Positions 1 through 10,860 of a DNA stretch of 64,000 bases are shown here, in pieces. The first letter of the stretch is position 1. Each line of letters opens with the position of its first letter. The position numbers and the translations under genes are program-made. Source of the stretch: Ditylenchus dipsaci. Its lineage: Eukaryota > Nematoda > Chromadorea > Rhabditida > Anguinidae. The stretch covers positions 62,001 through 126,000 of the forward strand of contig SADC01000492.1 of the NCBI GenBank assembly GCA_004194705.1, read 5' to 3'. The notes under the pieces were generated by a model. The model was not told the DNA's origin. It worked only from the letters and a program-made list of their open reading frames with translations, and made no database searches.

Positions 1-655
1 GTTAACCACGAAAGCAAAAAGACCCAGGAAAAACCAACCCTAGTCAGTAGAATATCCAGATATTCTTGCTCATCCTTTGAAGTGGTGTCGAAATAGTGCT
101 TAATCGTTCCTGAACTTTCCTGTGGCGAGACTTCCGCGGCTTCAGATAACATTGGCTTCTTTAGCGATGCACTGCGGCTTCGACGAGCAGCTGGCCTCTT
201 CAGCAAACGATCGATTTCCTTGCTAGCTTCTACCAGGGTTCGCAATTTCAAGCGTTTTTGAAAATGCTAGCATTACTTACTAGCATTTTTCAAAGTTTGA
301 AAAATGCTAGTAAGAACCTAGTCAAAATGACAGTGAAATTACTAGCATTTTTCAAAGTTTTAAAAATGCTAGTAAGTAATGATAGCATTTTCAAAAACGC
401 TTAAAATTTCGAAACCTTGCTTCTACGCCCACTTTGATACAGATCTGAATCCAACAAGGCTGAAAACAGCCAGAAATAGATAGTAATCACCTTCAAGTGT
501 TCCTCCATTCTTATTGGGTTCCTAGTATATCGGCCAGGCTTTAAAGCATCACAATTCGGGTTGCAGAACCGGCAGTAGCCTACATAAATGCTCTTTTCTT
601 CCTTACGAGTGAAATAGCTCGAACACCAAGAAAGCTGTTTTGTTTGTTTTGACAT
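1..655 (-). pseudogene. 5' part of a BED-zinc-finger hAT-type transposase gene, interrupted
   Basis: Read on the minus strand from an ATG at 655. The first exon (655-491) encodes about 55 residues with a BED-finger layout: W-C-x3-YF near residue 9, CRFC near 30 and a final EEHLK. BED fingers bind DNA in hAT transposases and ZBED proteins. A GT-AG interval of only 31 nt (490-460) would join it in frame to residues ending GVEASKEIDRLLK. The frame continues beyond a 185-bp hAT insertion (234-418) through an arginine/serine-rich stretch to a hAT-like segment, IKHYFD...QEYLDILLTR, near 60. The rest lies outside the window. The 31-nt intron is shorter than any other here, so it may be a deletion or a wrong junction. 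Insertion in the coding sequence makes this copy probably dead. Transposase origin is inferred from the finger plus the following segment; a domesticated ZBED gene is possible. Confidence 0.5.
234..418. mobile_element. hAT-type MITE with 8-bp target duplication
   Basis: The flanking direct repeat GCTTCTAC occurs at 226-233 and 419-426. The ends are imperfect inverted repeats, CAGGGTTCGCAATTTCAAGCG-like on the left and its counterpart on the right. The inside is made of repeated, alternately inverted copies of the word ACTAGCATTTTTCAAA. It has no coding capacity. It sits inside an exon of the BED-finger gene. Confidence 0.75.
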
Positions 656-1284
656 CTGTGAAAAAACCCAAAAAATGAAAGCACATAAAGATAGCAAGTC
701 AATACTGCCATTAATCTCTTGTATGATAAATAAAAAGAATGAAAAATAAATGCAGGGACAACAATTTTTGGTAAATTAGAAAGGCATTTCATTAGCAAAA
801 GATTATCACCATTTTTTGTTCTCTCGGTGATATTCCAGGTGAAAATAAGTACTCTTAAAAAATAAGTACTCTTAGGGTATTTTGTGAAGACATGCTATTT
901 AATGCAATGCTGATTGCTCTTTGTTGCTAAAAATGAAGTTTTGACATAAAATTATAAAAATCAATAAGGTTTTTTCAAAAAACGGATTTGTAGCACCCAC
1001 TTTTCGAAGAATATTTTCAGGCCCATGGATTGTTACCAAACCATCTAGAGGGTACAGTAACTACGAAAATGTACCCAAGCCATCTGAATATTATCAAAAC
1101 TACATGGGTAGTATATTGCGCCCAAAACAATTGAATGTCCCGAAATTGAAAAATGCGAAAAATGAAAAATTTTGATTTTCGAATTTAGCCTTGTCCCCCT
1201 TTTGTTTTAGATTTCGGATATTTTCAACATGGCAAAATTTGAAAATCAAAATTTTCATTTTTCGCATTTTTTGAAAAAACTAAA
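656..1284. other. Non-coding stretch with a short palindrome
   Basis: No convincing exon. Around 1,140-1,275 lies an imperfect inverted repeat built on AAATGCGAAAAATGAAAA and its complement. The remainder is AT-rich sequence in which I see nothing identifiable. Confidence 0.4.
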
Positions 1285-1619
1285 AAGACTTAAAATGGAG
1301 TTGGAGTAATGGGTGTTCATGATGCAAAATACTCCAACTCCAATCTGTTCACGAAGTCGGAGTATCTCTGATTGGTGGGCGCGTTTTTCGCCAAAACCTT
1401 TTATTTGTCAAGCTTTTTGATTATTCAGACTCATAGTTGCAAGGCTCATAGCTCACAGAGGGGCGAAATGTACCGATTTCCGGCATAAAAGGTCTTTACT
1501 AATCAGAGATACTCCAACTCCGACTTCGTGAACACGTTAGAGTTGGAGCCGGAGTTGGAGTAAAGTGTGTTCACGATGCCAAATACTTCAAATACAACTC
1601 CGACTTCCTGAACGAGCCA
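1285..1619. repeat. Hexamer-period foldback, PIF/Harbinger-like right end
   Basis: Several blocks of a 6-bp period (GGAGTT, CCGACT) alternate with TGTTCACG-type words. An inner inverted repeat runs from about 1,343 (TTCACGAAGTCGGAG) to about 1,536. The right end, complement TGGCTCGTTCAGG, is followed by TAA at 1,620-1,622. This resembles the elements at 18,733 and 30,248, which have TWA target duplications. I could not fix a left end. Confidence 0.45.
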
Positions 1620-1913
1620 TAATGGTTGGTCGCGTATAAACCCATAAATAACCCTTCTTTCGACCTCCTCTCTAACCCTCTAGAGAGGTTATTTATGGGG
1701 TATTTTTTAGGCTTAGGCTTCGGTAGGCCAGCGCCGATTAGGCCGTACTAAGGGGGTTATTTATGACCTTTTTTTAGGGAGGGGGGTTATTTATGACTCA
1801 CGGTCGTTGGTCGCTACACTTGAACTTCAAGGAGGGAGGAAATAAAGATGACGGTCACAACTAAATGTTTTGTTTTTTCAGGTCCATTAACATCACTGGC
1901 CCAAGATAAAATA
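1620..1913. other. Short repeats around TTATTTATG
   Basis: Contains repeated TTATTTATGRCT-like words and a palindromic CCCTCTAGAGAGG. No exon seen. Confidence 0.3.
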
Positions 1914-2774
1914 TACATGGTGAACCAAAAATAAACCCCTAAATTTTGACGGCGCCGTAAGACCAGTTTCAATTATGATTTTGTTGCCGATGATATGTCA
2001 TTTTGTAGCCTTAACAATGCTCTAACGAATGGTATTTATTATGGTATATTAACATTGAGAAACTGAAATTTTTTTATTGCTAAATAATCAGAACAAAAAC
2101 CTTAACCTCGATTTCAAATTTTCAGTTTTTGTTGAAGTAACTGGGTACTGGGTGGTAACAGGGTGACTTTTAATGTTGAATTTTTTTCTTAATAATATTC
2201 CAAACACATGGCTACTAGCCCTTTTATTCTTCTTTCGATTGGTGTATAAAACTTATGTGGATTCTTTGAAAAAAGTCAGCATTTGGCTCCTAACATTCGT
2301 GAAGTCATTTTAAAACGTTAAGATAATCTTTTTTATCACTTTACTGATCAAAAGTATGATCAAGTTTTTAGCACTATGAATAAATCTTAACAACACGTCG
2401 TAGCGCAGCTCAATTTTTTTTGTTTGAACGACCATATTTCAACATTTTCAAATTTTTATCTGTAAAGTGGGTTTTGTAGCTCTTGAGTTGCACTACAACG
2501 AAGTGTAAAGATATCGTTACAGCACTTGAAACTCAATGAGTGTTTTGACCTTATGTTACTTCAACAAAAACTGAAAATTTGAAATCGAGGTTAAGGTTTT
2601 TGTTCTGATTATTTATCGATAATATTTTTTTTTCAGTTTCTCAATGTTAATATACCATTCGTTAGAGCATTGTTGAGGCTACGAAATTACATATCATTGG
2701 CAACAAAGTCATAATAGAAACTGGCCTTACGGCGTCGTCAAAGTTCAGGGGTTTTTTTTTCGGCTCACCCTGTA
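1914..2774. mobile_element. Long-armed foldback element with TA ends (mariner-like)
   Basis: The left end begins TACATGGTGAACC and the right end finishes GGCTCACCCTGTA. The arms are inverted copies of more than 200 bp each: the motif GACGGCGCCGTAAGACCAG at about 1,950 recurs inverted at about 2,730. The middle contains no recognisable transposase. The ends resemble the TACAGGGTG-type elements at 15,835, 31,235 and 57,621. Confidence 0.65.
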
Positions 2775-3708
2775 GAATAAACTTTCAAAAATGGACCCAC
2801 ACCTTCATCGTAACCGAACTATAAAAAACATATCAGGGTAAACTAATCTAAAACCACATTTATTCAATCAAAAAAAACAGACATTAAAAGCTAAAACAAC
2901 TGGAATTGTCAGAAAAAGCCAAATCCATGCAAAATTTTCAGGATGGAAATGACTTGTTGATGTTCTTAGGCTCTCCTATCGTCTTGCTTGACAATTCTCT
3001 ATGGAATTCACAGCCTGAACATCTAAAAATAGTAGATCTGAAGTGAAAATTTAGCACCAATATGACCCCGATAAAGGGCCGATAAAATACCGATAAAATT
3101 AGGTCTTAAATTTTATCGATGTTTTATCGGTCTGGTCAAAACGAAACGTCACAAATTTCTTTATCGGTCTTTGCTCATTTTATCGGTGTCCCACCATGTT
3201 TTACGATATAAAAGTTTTTTTTGATTTTTGTTGTAATTTTTCAAAACTTTTAGCATAATCGTGTAGCCTGAAATCCCAGCTTTTCAGAAATTTACATAAG
3301 GGTGGCTGGTGTGGCGTGTAACCGCGGTTCATCTGTAAAAAATTAGTCGAAAATAAATTTTTAGTGGGGAAAAAAGTATTCTCCATTCTAATCTACCGGT
3401 AGCTTAGTTGGTAGTTACCGTAATTATTCTAATAAAAATATTTTTCAATAATTTGAAAATCTTGAAATTATCAATCGAAAATGGCTTTCACTCTTAAATC
3501 TTACAAAGAAGCATATCAAACTGTACGATTCGTTTCAAAAATTCTGACAACGCTATCTTCTAAAGCATAGTCGATTTACGATAAAAATTTCAATATTTTT
3601 TGGCGAACAGACAGAAAAACTACAACCTGGAGACTCGAAAAACATGTAAAAATAGGCCAAAATTGCTACGTGTGGTGGTTACCTTTAGAGACGGGCTTTC
3701 TATTAGAA
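2775..3708. other. Non-coding; ATCGGT repeats and an A-box-like fragment
   Basis: Between 3,064 and 3,190 the word TTTTATCGGT recurs in both orientations. At 3,399-3,412 GGTAGCTTAGTTGG resembles the A box of a tRNA-derived SINE and matches the start of the piece at 60,048. There is no B box nearby. No exon seen. Confidence 0.35.
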
Positions 3709-3962
3709 TACCGTATTTCCTCTAATTAGCGCGCATGCTCTAATAACTGCGCATGCTCTAATAAGCGCGCATCCCGAAGGGGGTTTGAATAATAAGCGCG
3801 CATGCTCTAATAAGCGCACTAATGAGCGCTTACCCCATTTTCAGCAAAAATAGCATTTTCATGAGAAAATCGTTTACACTTTGTACCTGGTATTTTAAAA
3901 AGACTGTTTGAATTGTTCTCTTGATGATATTGGCTGATATAATCTTTGATTATTTCAGGCTA

Positions 3963-5956
3963 ATGGAGTTTATTGCAAACTATGGGAGCAGCTCAGAGGA
4001 TGAAAAAGTCGTGACGCCGCGAAAGCTCAAGTCCTACACGGCGGAGTTCAAGCTAAAGGTTGCCAAGTACTCAAAAGAGGTTTTAAATAGAGCGGCAGCC
4101 GAGAAGTTCGGAGTCCATCGGAAAAGGGTGCAGGATTGGGTAAAACAGGAAATGCTACTGCACAAGATCAAGTAAGCTTTTTGTCGGTGATTGTCTGTTC
4201 ATTGTTCGCTTTCAGGGAGTCATCGCCAGCAGGAAAGTTCAAGAAGAAGCTACCAGGAGGAGGACATCCACTCAAATTCAAGGATCTAGATATACAATTG
4301 GCAGCCTGGGTTAGAGAGCGCCGGTCAAAAAAGCTTCGCATCTCGCATTCGATTCTGCAGCAACAAGCCGTCAAAATGTTCAATGCGGAGGAGGATCAGG
4401 AGGGTTTCAAGGTTTCTTTCTCTTTCTTGCTTTTTGCAAGTATATCAAAGAAGACTTTAGGGAAGCAGGGGATGGGTAATCAAGTTCCTCGCACGCCATA
4501 ACTTCAGCCTGCGTGTTCCGACCACTGTTTGCCAGAAGCCACCGTCCGACTACGTGGAGAAGATCATTAACTTCTTGCTCTACATCACAAAAGTCAGACA
4601 AAAGCACAAGTGGGCTTTGAAGAAGTTTGCGAGATTTAGTGAGATTTATTTCTTTCAGGTATCAGGGTATTTTTGCCGCAGACGAAACCGCAGTTTACCT
4701 GGATCCTTCAGGGGGAAAGTGCATTGATGAGCGTGGAGCTAAGGAGCTATTTCTCAATTTTTTATCTTATTGTTCAAAATACACACTTTCCCTTTAGGTT
4801 TCGGTTCTGACGACTGGGCATGACAAGGCACGAATCACAGTGATGTTGACGGCGCGCTCCGATGGTAAGAAGATCAAGCCTTTTGTGTTGCTGCCAAGGA
4901 AGCGGATGGACAAAGAAGGCAGAGCACTCGTTGAAAAGTACAAAAACAAGCTGGAGCTCTGTTGGAAGGGAACAGTGTGGATGAACCACGAGCTCACCTC
5001 CGACTATCTTGATAGAATCTTCGGACGTTCTTTCTTTGGCAAAAGGTTACTGGTTTGGGACTCTTTTCGATGTCACCTCTCTGAAGCGACCAAAAAGAAA
5101 CTGCGTGAAATCGAACTACACACTGCAGTTGTTCCTGGCGGCTGTACCAAGTTTATCCAGGTATGAGGCTTCTTTTTTGATTTTTTCATATCTTGCTTCA
5201 GGCCCCCGATGTCTCGTGGAACGGCCCGTTCAAAGCGCGTATCCGCTCAAGCTACGACATGTGGATGATGAATGACGCACAGAAGAAGTTTACTAGCGGT
5301 GGCAACCCGAAAGCTCCAGCGATGTATGTCTACTTGCAGTGGATTGTGGATGAGTGGAATTCTCTGTCGGCCGAAGCAATCACCAAATCCTTTCAAGGTT
5401 CATCTTTTATTTCTTTGCTAAATATATTTTCCTTGTTCAGACTGTGGGATCACGATCAGCCATGATGGAAGTGAAGATGAGAACATTCACTGTTTCAAGT
5501 AGAGTAGTTCACGGTCGGTTAACCGACCCGGTCGGTTAACCGACCGACCGGGTATTTGGCCAAAAAAAACCGACCGAAAAACCGGGTACAAAAAAACCGG
5601 GAAAACCGAAAACCGGGTACAGCAAAATTTCGGTTAATTTACGACAAAAAAAAAACCGAAACCCGGGTACAAGCCGGTTAACCGACCGAAAAAAAACTGA
5701 AAAACCGTAACCGAAAACCGGGTAGCCAAAATCCCGGTTAACCGAAAACCGGGTAAGGCCCAATTAACCGACCGTGAACTACTCTAGTTTCAAGGAGCAT
5801 GGGCCTATTCCAGAGGGGCGGTTTGAGCTGATGATGGCGCGATCTGCAATACAACAGGTAACGAGATTAGCTGAAGAAGTGGACAAGGAACAAGACGACG
5901 AGAACGGCTATCTTAGCGACGAATCTCTTCTATTCGAAAATGATTTTATTTATTAA
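3963..5956 (+). pseudogene. Pogo/jerky-like transposase with CENP-B-type DNA binding and DDE domain
   Basis: Exons by reading frame: 3,963-4,171, 4,216-4,411, 4,461-4,624, 4,659-4,746, 4,798-5,160, 5,202-5,397, 5,441-5,956. Exon 1 encodes a helix-turn-helix (RAAAEKFGVHRKRVQDW). Exons 2-3 encode the second, CENP-B-type domain with its typical GWVIKFLARH end. The catalytic domain has the first acidic residue in AADETAVYLD, the second in LLVWDSFRCHLS and the third in the TKFIQAPD region, as in the DDE_1 family. The C-terminus is acidic. Two faults are visible: the donor after 4,746 is CT instead of GT, and a hAT element with its target duplication (5,500-5,794) interrupts exon 7. Removing that insertion joins the frame exactly through FKEHGP. 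The catalytic core precedes the break, so a C-terminally altered protein is conceivable. Confidence 0.8.
5500..5786. mobile_element. hAT-type MITE with CGGTTAACCG arrays
   Basis: The 8-bp target duplication GTTTCAAG is exact at 5,492-5,499 and 5,787-5,794. Termini TAGAGTAGTTCACGGTCGG are perfectly inverted. The interior is an array of CGGTTAACCG / ACCGGGTA words in both orientations and is far more GC-rich than its surroundings. It lies in the last exon of the pogo transposase, so it is younger than that copy. Confidence 0.9.
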
Positions 5957-6181
5957 CCCAAAATACCATATTGTTCAATTGTTTGTTTGATATTTTGCTG
6001 TTATGGAATTCGAATAAAATTTGCTTTGAACGTCTTCTCTTTGGTGAAAATTTTCTTTGGTCTGAGGGAGTGAAATATAAGCGCGCATGCTCTAATGAGC
6101 GCGCATGCTCTAATAAGCGCGCACCCCTGAGGAGGTTTGAATAATAAGCGCGCCGGCGCGCTTATTAGAGGAAATACGGTA

Positions 6182-7742
6182 ATTACGGTGGTTGAAACTG
6201 TCGAAATTGGAACAGTGTTTCCAATTATTTGCATCAAAAAGTGACAGGTTTGTCTAATCTGCAATGGTTTGTGCTGTGGTAGATGATTATTTGAATTGGT
6301 CTCTTTTTTATTTTCCTTTTTTTAATCAGACATTTTTGTCTCCTTTCTTTTTGTTCAGACATTCTTTGGTAATAGAAGCAGTATAAAAACCCCTTTGTTG
6401 TTCAGTGGAGCAGTAGTGTGACGAGGACGACCAGTAATGTCTCATTCTTTTCCATTTGTTTCGTCCTAGTCTTTTTGAGCCAATTGGCAAATCACTTTTG
6501 TTTGATTGTATTTTTGTGCTATATTTGTTAGATTTTTGAACAGCAAGTGAGAGTTTTTTTTCTAGTTTTCTAACTACCGGAAGTGCTCGAAAAAGTATTC
6601 AAACACATACTTTTAGCAGGAGGCTGCCTAAGCCTTTCTTGCACTAAAAATGTTTTTCGGGCGGAAAAAAAAGTTCCTCAGAAAAAGCTGATCAGAAAGC
6701 GCTAATTGAAACATAAAGAGAATCCCTGAAATTAAAAAAAATCTTTTCATGGTTGCTGAATGAGAAAATAATTCCTTAAGATTTTCGAGGTTAATCTAGG
6801 GTTGAACCCTAGATTAATCTCCAAAACAGCATACAAAAGCCAACAAACAGCAAATCGGATTTTTTCTCCCGAAAAGAGTATATGTACTGTACAAATTTGA
6901 AAATATTTTGTACCGAATTTGATGCCATTTTTTTTTTCGTTTTTTCGTTCTTGAACGATTTCGACTAAAATTTTAAGCTTTGTAGAATAAAATTTTTGCT
7001 AACCTTGTTGCAAGATTTTCGCCTTGGCCCCCCTTATGATCGAAAACACCCGAAACAAATGAAAAAAAATATTAAAGCAGTGGTAAATATCGAGATTAAT
7101 CTCGAAAAGAAAACATGGATTTTTTTAGTTTTTTTTTGCAGAAATCTAACTTTTAGATGCATACCATCTCAGTATTTGTGTATGTATTCATTCAATCTTT
7201 GAAAAAGGGCATGTCTATGCGTTTTTATATTAAAAACCAGTAGTTTTATTATTTCTTTAAAAAATTCTGTTCATAGTGTTGTCGTTTCGGCTAGCCGATT
7301 TTCAGGTTTTTTTTTCGGCTAAAATCATCGGCCATCCAGTAGAAAACTTCAGCTTCTGTTAAAAACATTCAATTGTTCATTTATAGTGGTGTCGGTTAGG
7401 GCGGCCGAAAAGAAATTATTTTTTCGACTTCGGTCGACTTCAGCCGAAAGATTCAGCTCAGTTATTTAGTTCGGCCTGTCTGCCGAAAACCCCGAAAAGA
7501 TTGGGCGGCCGACAATCCTATGTATGCGCGTTCATCTATTTTTCGAGGTAGCATAAGGTCATCAATATCATATTTGATCAGAACAATTTAAAAACAAAAG
7601 GTTAAAAGAAATTTCTGTCCTCGCCTTAATTTGCAGGGTCTTGCACGGGCGTAATTACATTTTGTAATTAGCTGACCATTGGTCATTTCCTCGAGTTTGT
7701 TTGCCAAGTACAAAGGGGAGGAGTTTGTTTTGCTCCTTCACC
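6182..7742. other. Intergenic; core-promoter-like TATA and palindromes
   Basis: A good TATA box (GTATAAAAACCCC) lies at 6,381-6,393, about 25-30 bp upstream of TTCAGTG, an initiator-like word, but no exon downstream could be recognised. A perfect palindrome around TTAATCTAGGGTTGAACCCTAGATTAA lies at about 6,792-6,819. At about 7,276-7,520 are TAGTGGTGTCGG and CCGACAATCCTA words typical of hAT ends, without a matching target duplication. Confidence 0.35.
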
Positions 7743-7750
7743 CTATTTAA
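7743..7750 (+). promoter_or_regulatory. Possible TATA box for the exon at 7,905
   Basis: CTATTTAAACC lies 160 bp upstream of an ATG that opens a signal-peptide-like reading frame. This is a sequence resemblance only. Confidence 0.25.
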
Positions 7751-7904
7751 ACCTGCTGCACCACCCCCTGTTGGCGAGCACTGCTTTTGTCTATTAATTG
7801 TGTTTTTTTATAGATCTCAGAGTAAAATTGTGCTGCCAATCGCCTATATTCAGCTGCTACTACTGCTTCTATATTAGTTAGTGCTACTGATAGTGGCATT
7901 CAAC

Positions 7905-7982
7905 ATGGCTGCTGGTTTGATGACAGATGCCAGAAGGTGTGTGTCTGTATTCACTTTTTGCATTCTATTCATCGCTACTCAG
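7905..7982 (+). CDS. Possible first exon encoding a signal peptide
   Basis: The ATG opens 26 codons: a short basic start (TDARR) followed by a hydrophobic stretch (VSVFTFCILFIAT). It is followed directly by a GTCAGC donor in phase 0. This is what the first exon of a secreted or membrane protein looks like. It lies upstream of two gene bodies with no visible start, the unrecognised gene at 13,303 and the DUF4773-like gene at 14,934, but its phase fits neither directly. An intermediate exon, for example near 12,214, would be needed. The 5-kb gap is filled with transposons. It could be a chance reading frame. Confidence 0.3.
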
Positions 7983-8045
7983 GTCAGCTAGTTTTTAGAA
8001 TAAAAATTAAAATCAAACATATTTGTCATAATTGCCGTGTTTTTT

Positions 8046-8295
8046 GGGGAGGAGAAGAATGGGCCATTTCAAATTGCGCCAATGCAAAATGCGCCATTTC
8101 GAATTGGGCCATTTTCAAATTGTTCCAATGAGAATTGGGCCAATTCAAATTGCGCCAACTTATTGGCAATTTTTTAGCTGTTGTTTGATTCGAAATCGTG
8201 GCCCATTTTGCATTGGCGCAATTTGAAATGGCCCAATTTTAAAATGGCCCAAATTGAATTGGCACAATTTGAAATGGTCCATTTTTCTCCTCCCC
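8046..8295. mobile_element. hAT-type array-armed foldback element
   Basis: Exact 8-bp target duplication TGTTTTTT (8,038-8,045 and from 8,296). Termini GGGGAGGAGAA are inverted. Each arm is an array of about five degenerate 15-16 bp words of the form GGGCCATTTCAAATTG. Open frames here on both strands are by-products of the array. Confidence 0.8.
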
Positions 8296-9957
8296 TGTTT
8301 TTTTTTAAATTTTTTTTTAATAATCTGGAAAACATTTTTTAAATTTTGTAAAACCATTCCTTGTCCTCGCCCTAATGCGCAGATTGGACTAAAGGTTTCA
8401 CAGTTAGACGCTAAACTGAGATTTAAAAAAAATTGTGAACTGTGTGATTAAACTTTGTGTAGAGGACTGGTAGAGGTAAGTAGAGGACTGTATAGAGTAG
8501 ACAAAGTAGCTGTACAAAGTAGAGGACTGTATAGACCCTAGAGCAATGGGCTAGGAGTAGAGATCTGGCTTTTTTCCTGTTCGAAGCATAATATTTTATC
8601 TATGCTTTATCTTTAGCTGGTTTGGTGAGGTCGTAGAAGCACAAAATATTGTGCAGACTTATTTTTACTGTTATCGAATTTCCTGTAATAAACGCCTTGG
8701 TCGTTTATTTCTCGATCAACGTCTGAGGGAGTATTAGAGTGTTTTGATATTTTTGGGTGTTCAACCAAAATCTAAAACGAGGACGAGGTAGACCTCGCGG
8801 AAATTATGAAAACGTAGAAAAACCTGCCTGAAAAAAAATGATTCTGCTCATGACCCTAGGGCAACTTTTTGAGCTCTACACGAAAATATAGGCAGTTTTT
8901 CCGAGTGATTTATTAAATTCGACGCAGAAAAATTGGAGGATAAAAAAAGTTGAGAGGTCAACTGGGATCAACATTTTTCAAAATTTTGTAGAAACAAGAT
9001 TTCAAATTTCTGTAAAAGCCATCTTGTATCAAAAAGTTGATGGGGGGTCAAAAATATCATATTTGGCACTTTTATTTCAAAAAATTGATATTTTAGTAAT
9101 TTTAACAAAAGTTGACCCATAAAAAGTTGAGGGTCAACTCGACTATGATCACAGCCAATAGCACCAAGGGCCGGTCTGACGGGGTGCTCTTATATCCAGG
9201 TTCGACTGTATTCTTATGGCTTAAGTTTGCAGTTTTTCGCCTTTTTCCTCGTACTTTTTCTAAGCAGTCAATCAATGTTGGTAAAACCAATTTCTGCAGA
9301 ATTCCACTAAGAATGAAAAAGCAAATGGGTGCATTCCCAATGCATTGCTGCTAATCACTAGAACACTCAATGATTGTGCGAACCCAAACTCTCTCGCTAT
9401 TATCATGCAGTAGCAATAGCAGGAGCCATCATTTAGACGCTATGCAACCCACAATTGCTTTATTTGCATCAACTATTTGAAATTCGCTGAGTGGACACAA
9501 ATTGACAGAAGACAATGAGTGTGGGCCAGATAAGGTGGTCTAGCCAATTGGCTCTACTTCAATCACTTATCAACCACAGCCAGTCATTTATTCACATGAG
9601 CAACAATTATAGACTACTTCTTTTTATTTTTCTCTCTGCTCCACTTCTAATCAGCCAATAATACAAACAAAAAATATTTAAAAAAGTAGGAATAAATCAT
9701 TGGCGAGGGAGATCGAAGGTTGTAGATGGTGATCTGTTGGGCAGTGGGTGTGATGTGTATTGGAAAGGATGATGCAACACACAACCTTGCACAACAACCA
9801 AATATTTGTAGGAACAGCGGCAAAAAAATTGGCGGACAAAACGACAATCTTTGTTCAGTGTGGGACAGAAGATGGTTTACGGTACTGGCATTACAGAAAA
9901 AGTGCAAGTCGTGCGCTTATTTGCAAAAAAAAATATTTACATAATTAGTCAAGCTGA
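8296..9957. other. Intergenic; short tandem words, no gene recognised
   Basis: About 8,460-8,545 has repeated AGTAGAGGACTGTATAGA. About 8,930-9,140 has recurrent AAAAGTTGANGGGTCAAC in both orientations, probably decayed foldback arms. CCTGTAATAAACGCC near 8,690 carries a polyadenylation-like signal without a gene. I see nothing else to support. Confidence 0.35.
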
Positions 9958-9965
9958 CATTTTTG

Positions 9966-10279
9966 TGACTAGGGTAGAATTGTCAAAAACGAAATTTGTC
10001 AAAGTTTTTTCCAAGTTTTTCCACTAGTTTTTTCCTTTTAGTTTTTTCCAAAGCAAAACTTGTCAGATGATACTTGTCAGGCTTAACTGAGCTGTAGAGG
10101 CCCTTGTTCAAAAACGCCCGAAACCATTTTTTCAACGTTTTAGGCGCCAAATCATGCTTAGCATATATTTACCTACTTTGTTTTGAAACAGATATCGACT
10201 TGTCAAACATCGGCTGGCCAAATTTCGACTTGACACGTTTCATTTTGACAAATTTCGTTTTTGAAAAGTCTCACCTAGC
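9966..10279. mobile_element. hAT-type array-armed foldback element
   Basis: 8-bp target duplication CATTTTTG (9,958-9,965 and 10,280-10,287). Imperfect inverted ends include CTAGGGTAG on the left and CTCACCTAG on the right. The arms carry the word TTGTCAAAAACGAAATTTG several times, in opposite orientation on the two sides. Confidence 0.7.
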
Positions 10280-10618
10280 CATTTTTGGCTATAAAAATTT
10301 AATTAATTATTTCTAGTACCTTTTTCAAATCTTAGTCAGAAATATTAAATCTAGCATCTAATTTCAAAAAATACACCTACTTCCTTTTTTTGCATATAAA
10401 AAGCTAACAATCACCAAATGCTGCATTTTTTCATCGAAAATTCTCCATTAGGTCTCAAATGAAGTAAAAGATCAATGAAATGCACAAATTTTCTAATTCT
10501 AAACACGAAATTTTACCATAAATAAGCAAAAATCAATAATTAGGTGATGTATTTAAAAAATTAGGTGCTAGATTTCAGTGCCGGTTTACAGGTGGTTCAT
10601 TTTGTTCTCATTCTCTGC

Positions 10619-10860
10619 TTAAAAGGGCATGCCCACGCTAATGAGAGGTGGTGCCCGGGAATTAAAATTTTTTCCCCAATCATTGAACTTCTGTACGGAT
10701 TTTTCAACTTGCTTTCTGACAAAACAAGGCCTAAAATAATATTTTCAGGTATGGTTTTATTAGAAACCAAATTAAAAAATCCGTGCAGAAGTTCTATGAT
10801 TAGGGAAAAAAATTTGAATTCCCGACACCACCTTTTATTAGCGTGGGCATGCCCCTTTAA
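10619..10860. mobile_element. TTAA-bounded MITE, GGGGCATGCCC family
   Basis: The ends are TTAAAAGGGCATGCCCACGC and an inverted counterpart ending GCCCCTTTAA. A second member lies at 52,853-53,094 in an ADAM10 intron, with the same GGTGGTGCCCGGGAATT word and the same core, TTTTGTTAGAAACCAA. TTAA at both ends suggests piggyBac-like target choice. No coding capacity. Confidence 0.75.

Larger units (their letters stand above)
3709..6181 (+). mobile_element. Pogo/Tigger-type DNA transposon, nearly complete
   Basis: Terminal inverted repeats TACCGTATTTCCTCTAAT (left, 3,709) and its complement (right, ending 6,181) include the TA typical of this superfamily. Just inside each end are direct arrays of GCGCGCATGCTCTAATAA, several copies per side, interrupted by a TTTGAATAATAAGCGCGC unit. 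Between them lies a seven-exon transposase. The same terminal sequence recurs on the non-autonomous elements at 11,543-11,798 and 59,838-59,978 and on half-elements at 12,747 and 60,986. This copy is therefore a candidate source for them. A 287-bp hAT element sits in the last exon. Confidence 0.85.

Noticed and set aside
7660..8720. Possible solo LTR, because of a TATA-like box and an AATAAA signal
   Set aside because: No TG...CA boundaries, no target duplication and no second copy in the window.
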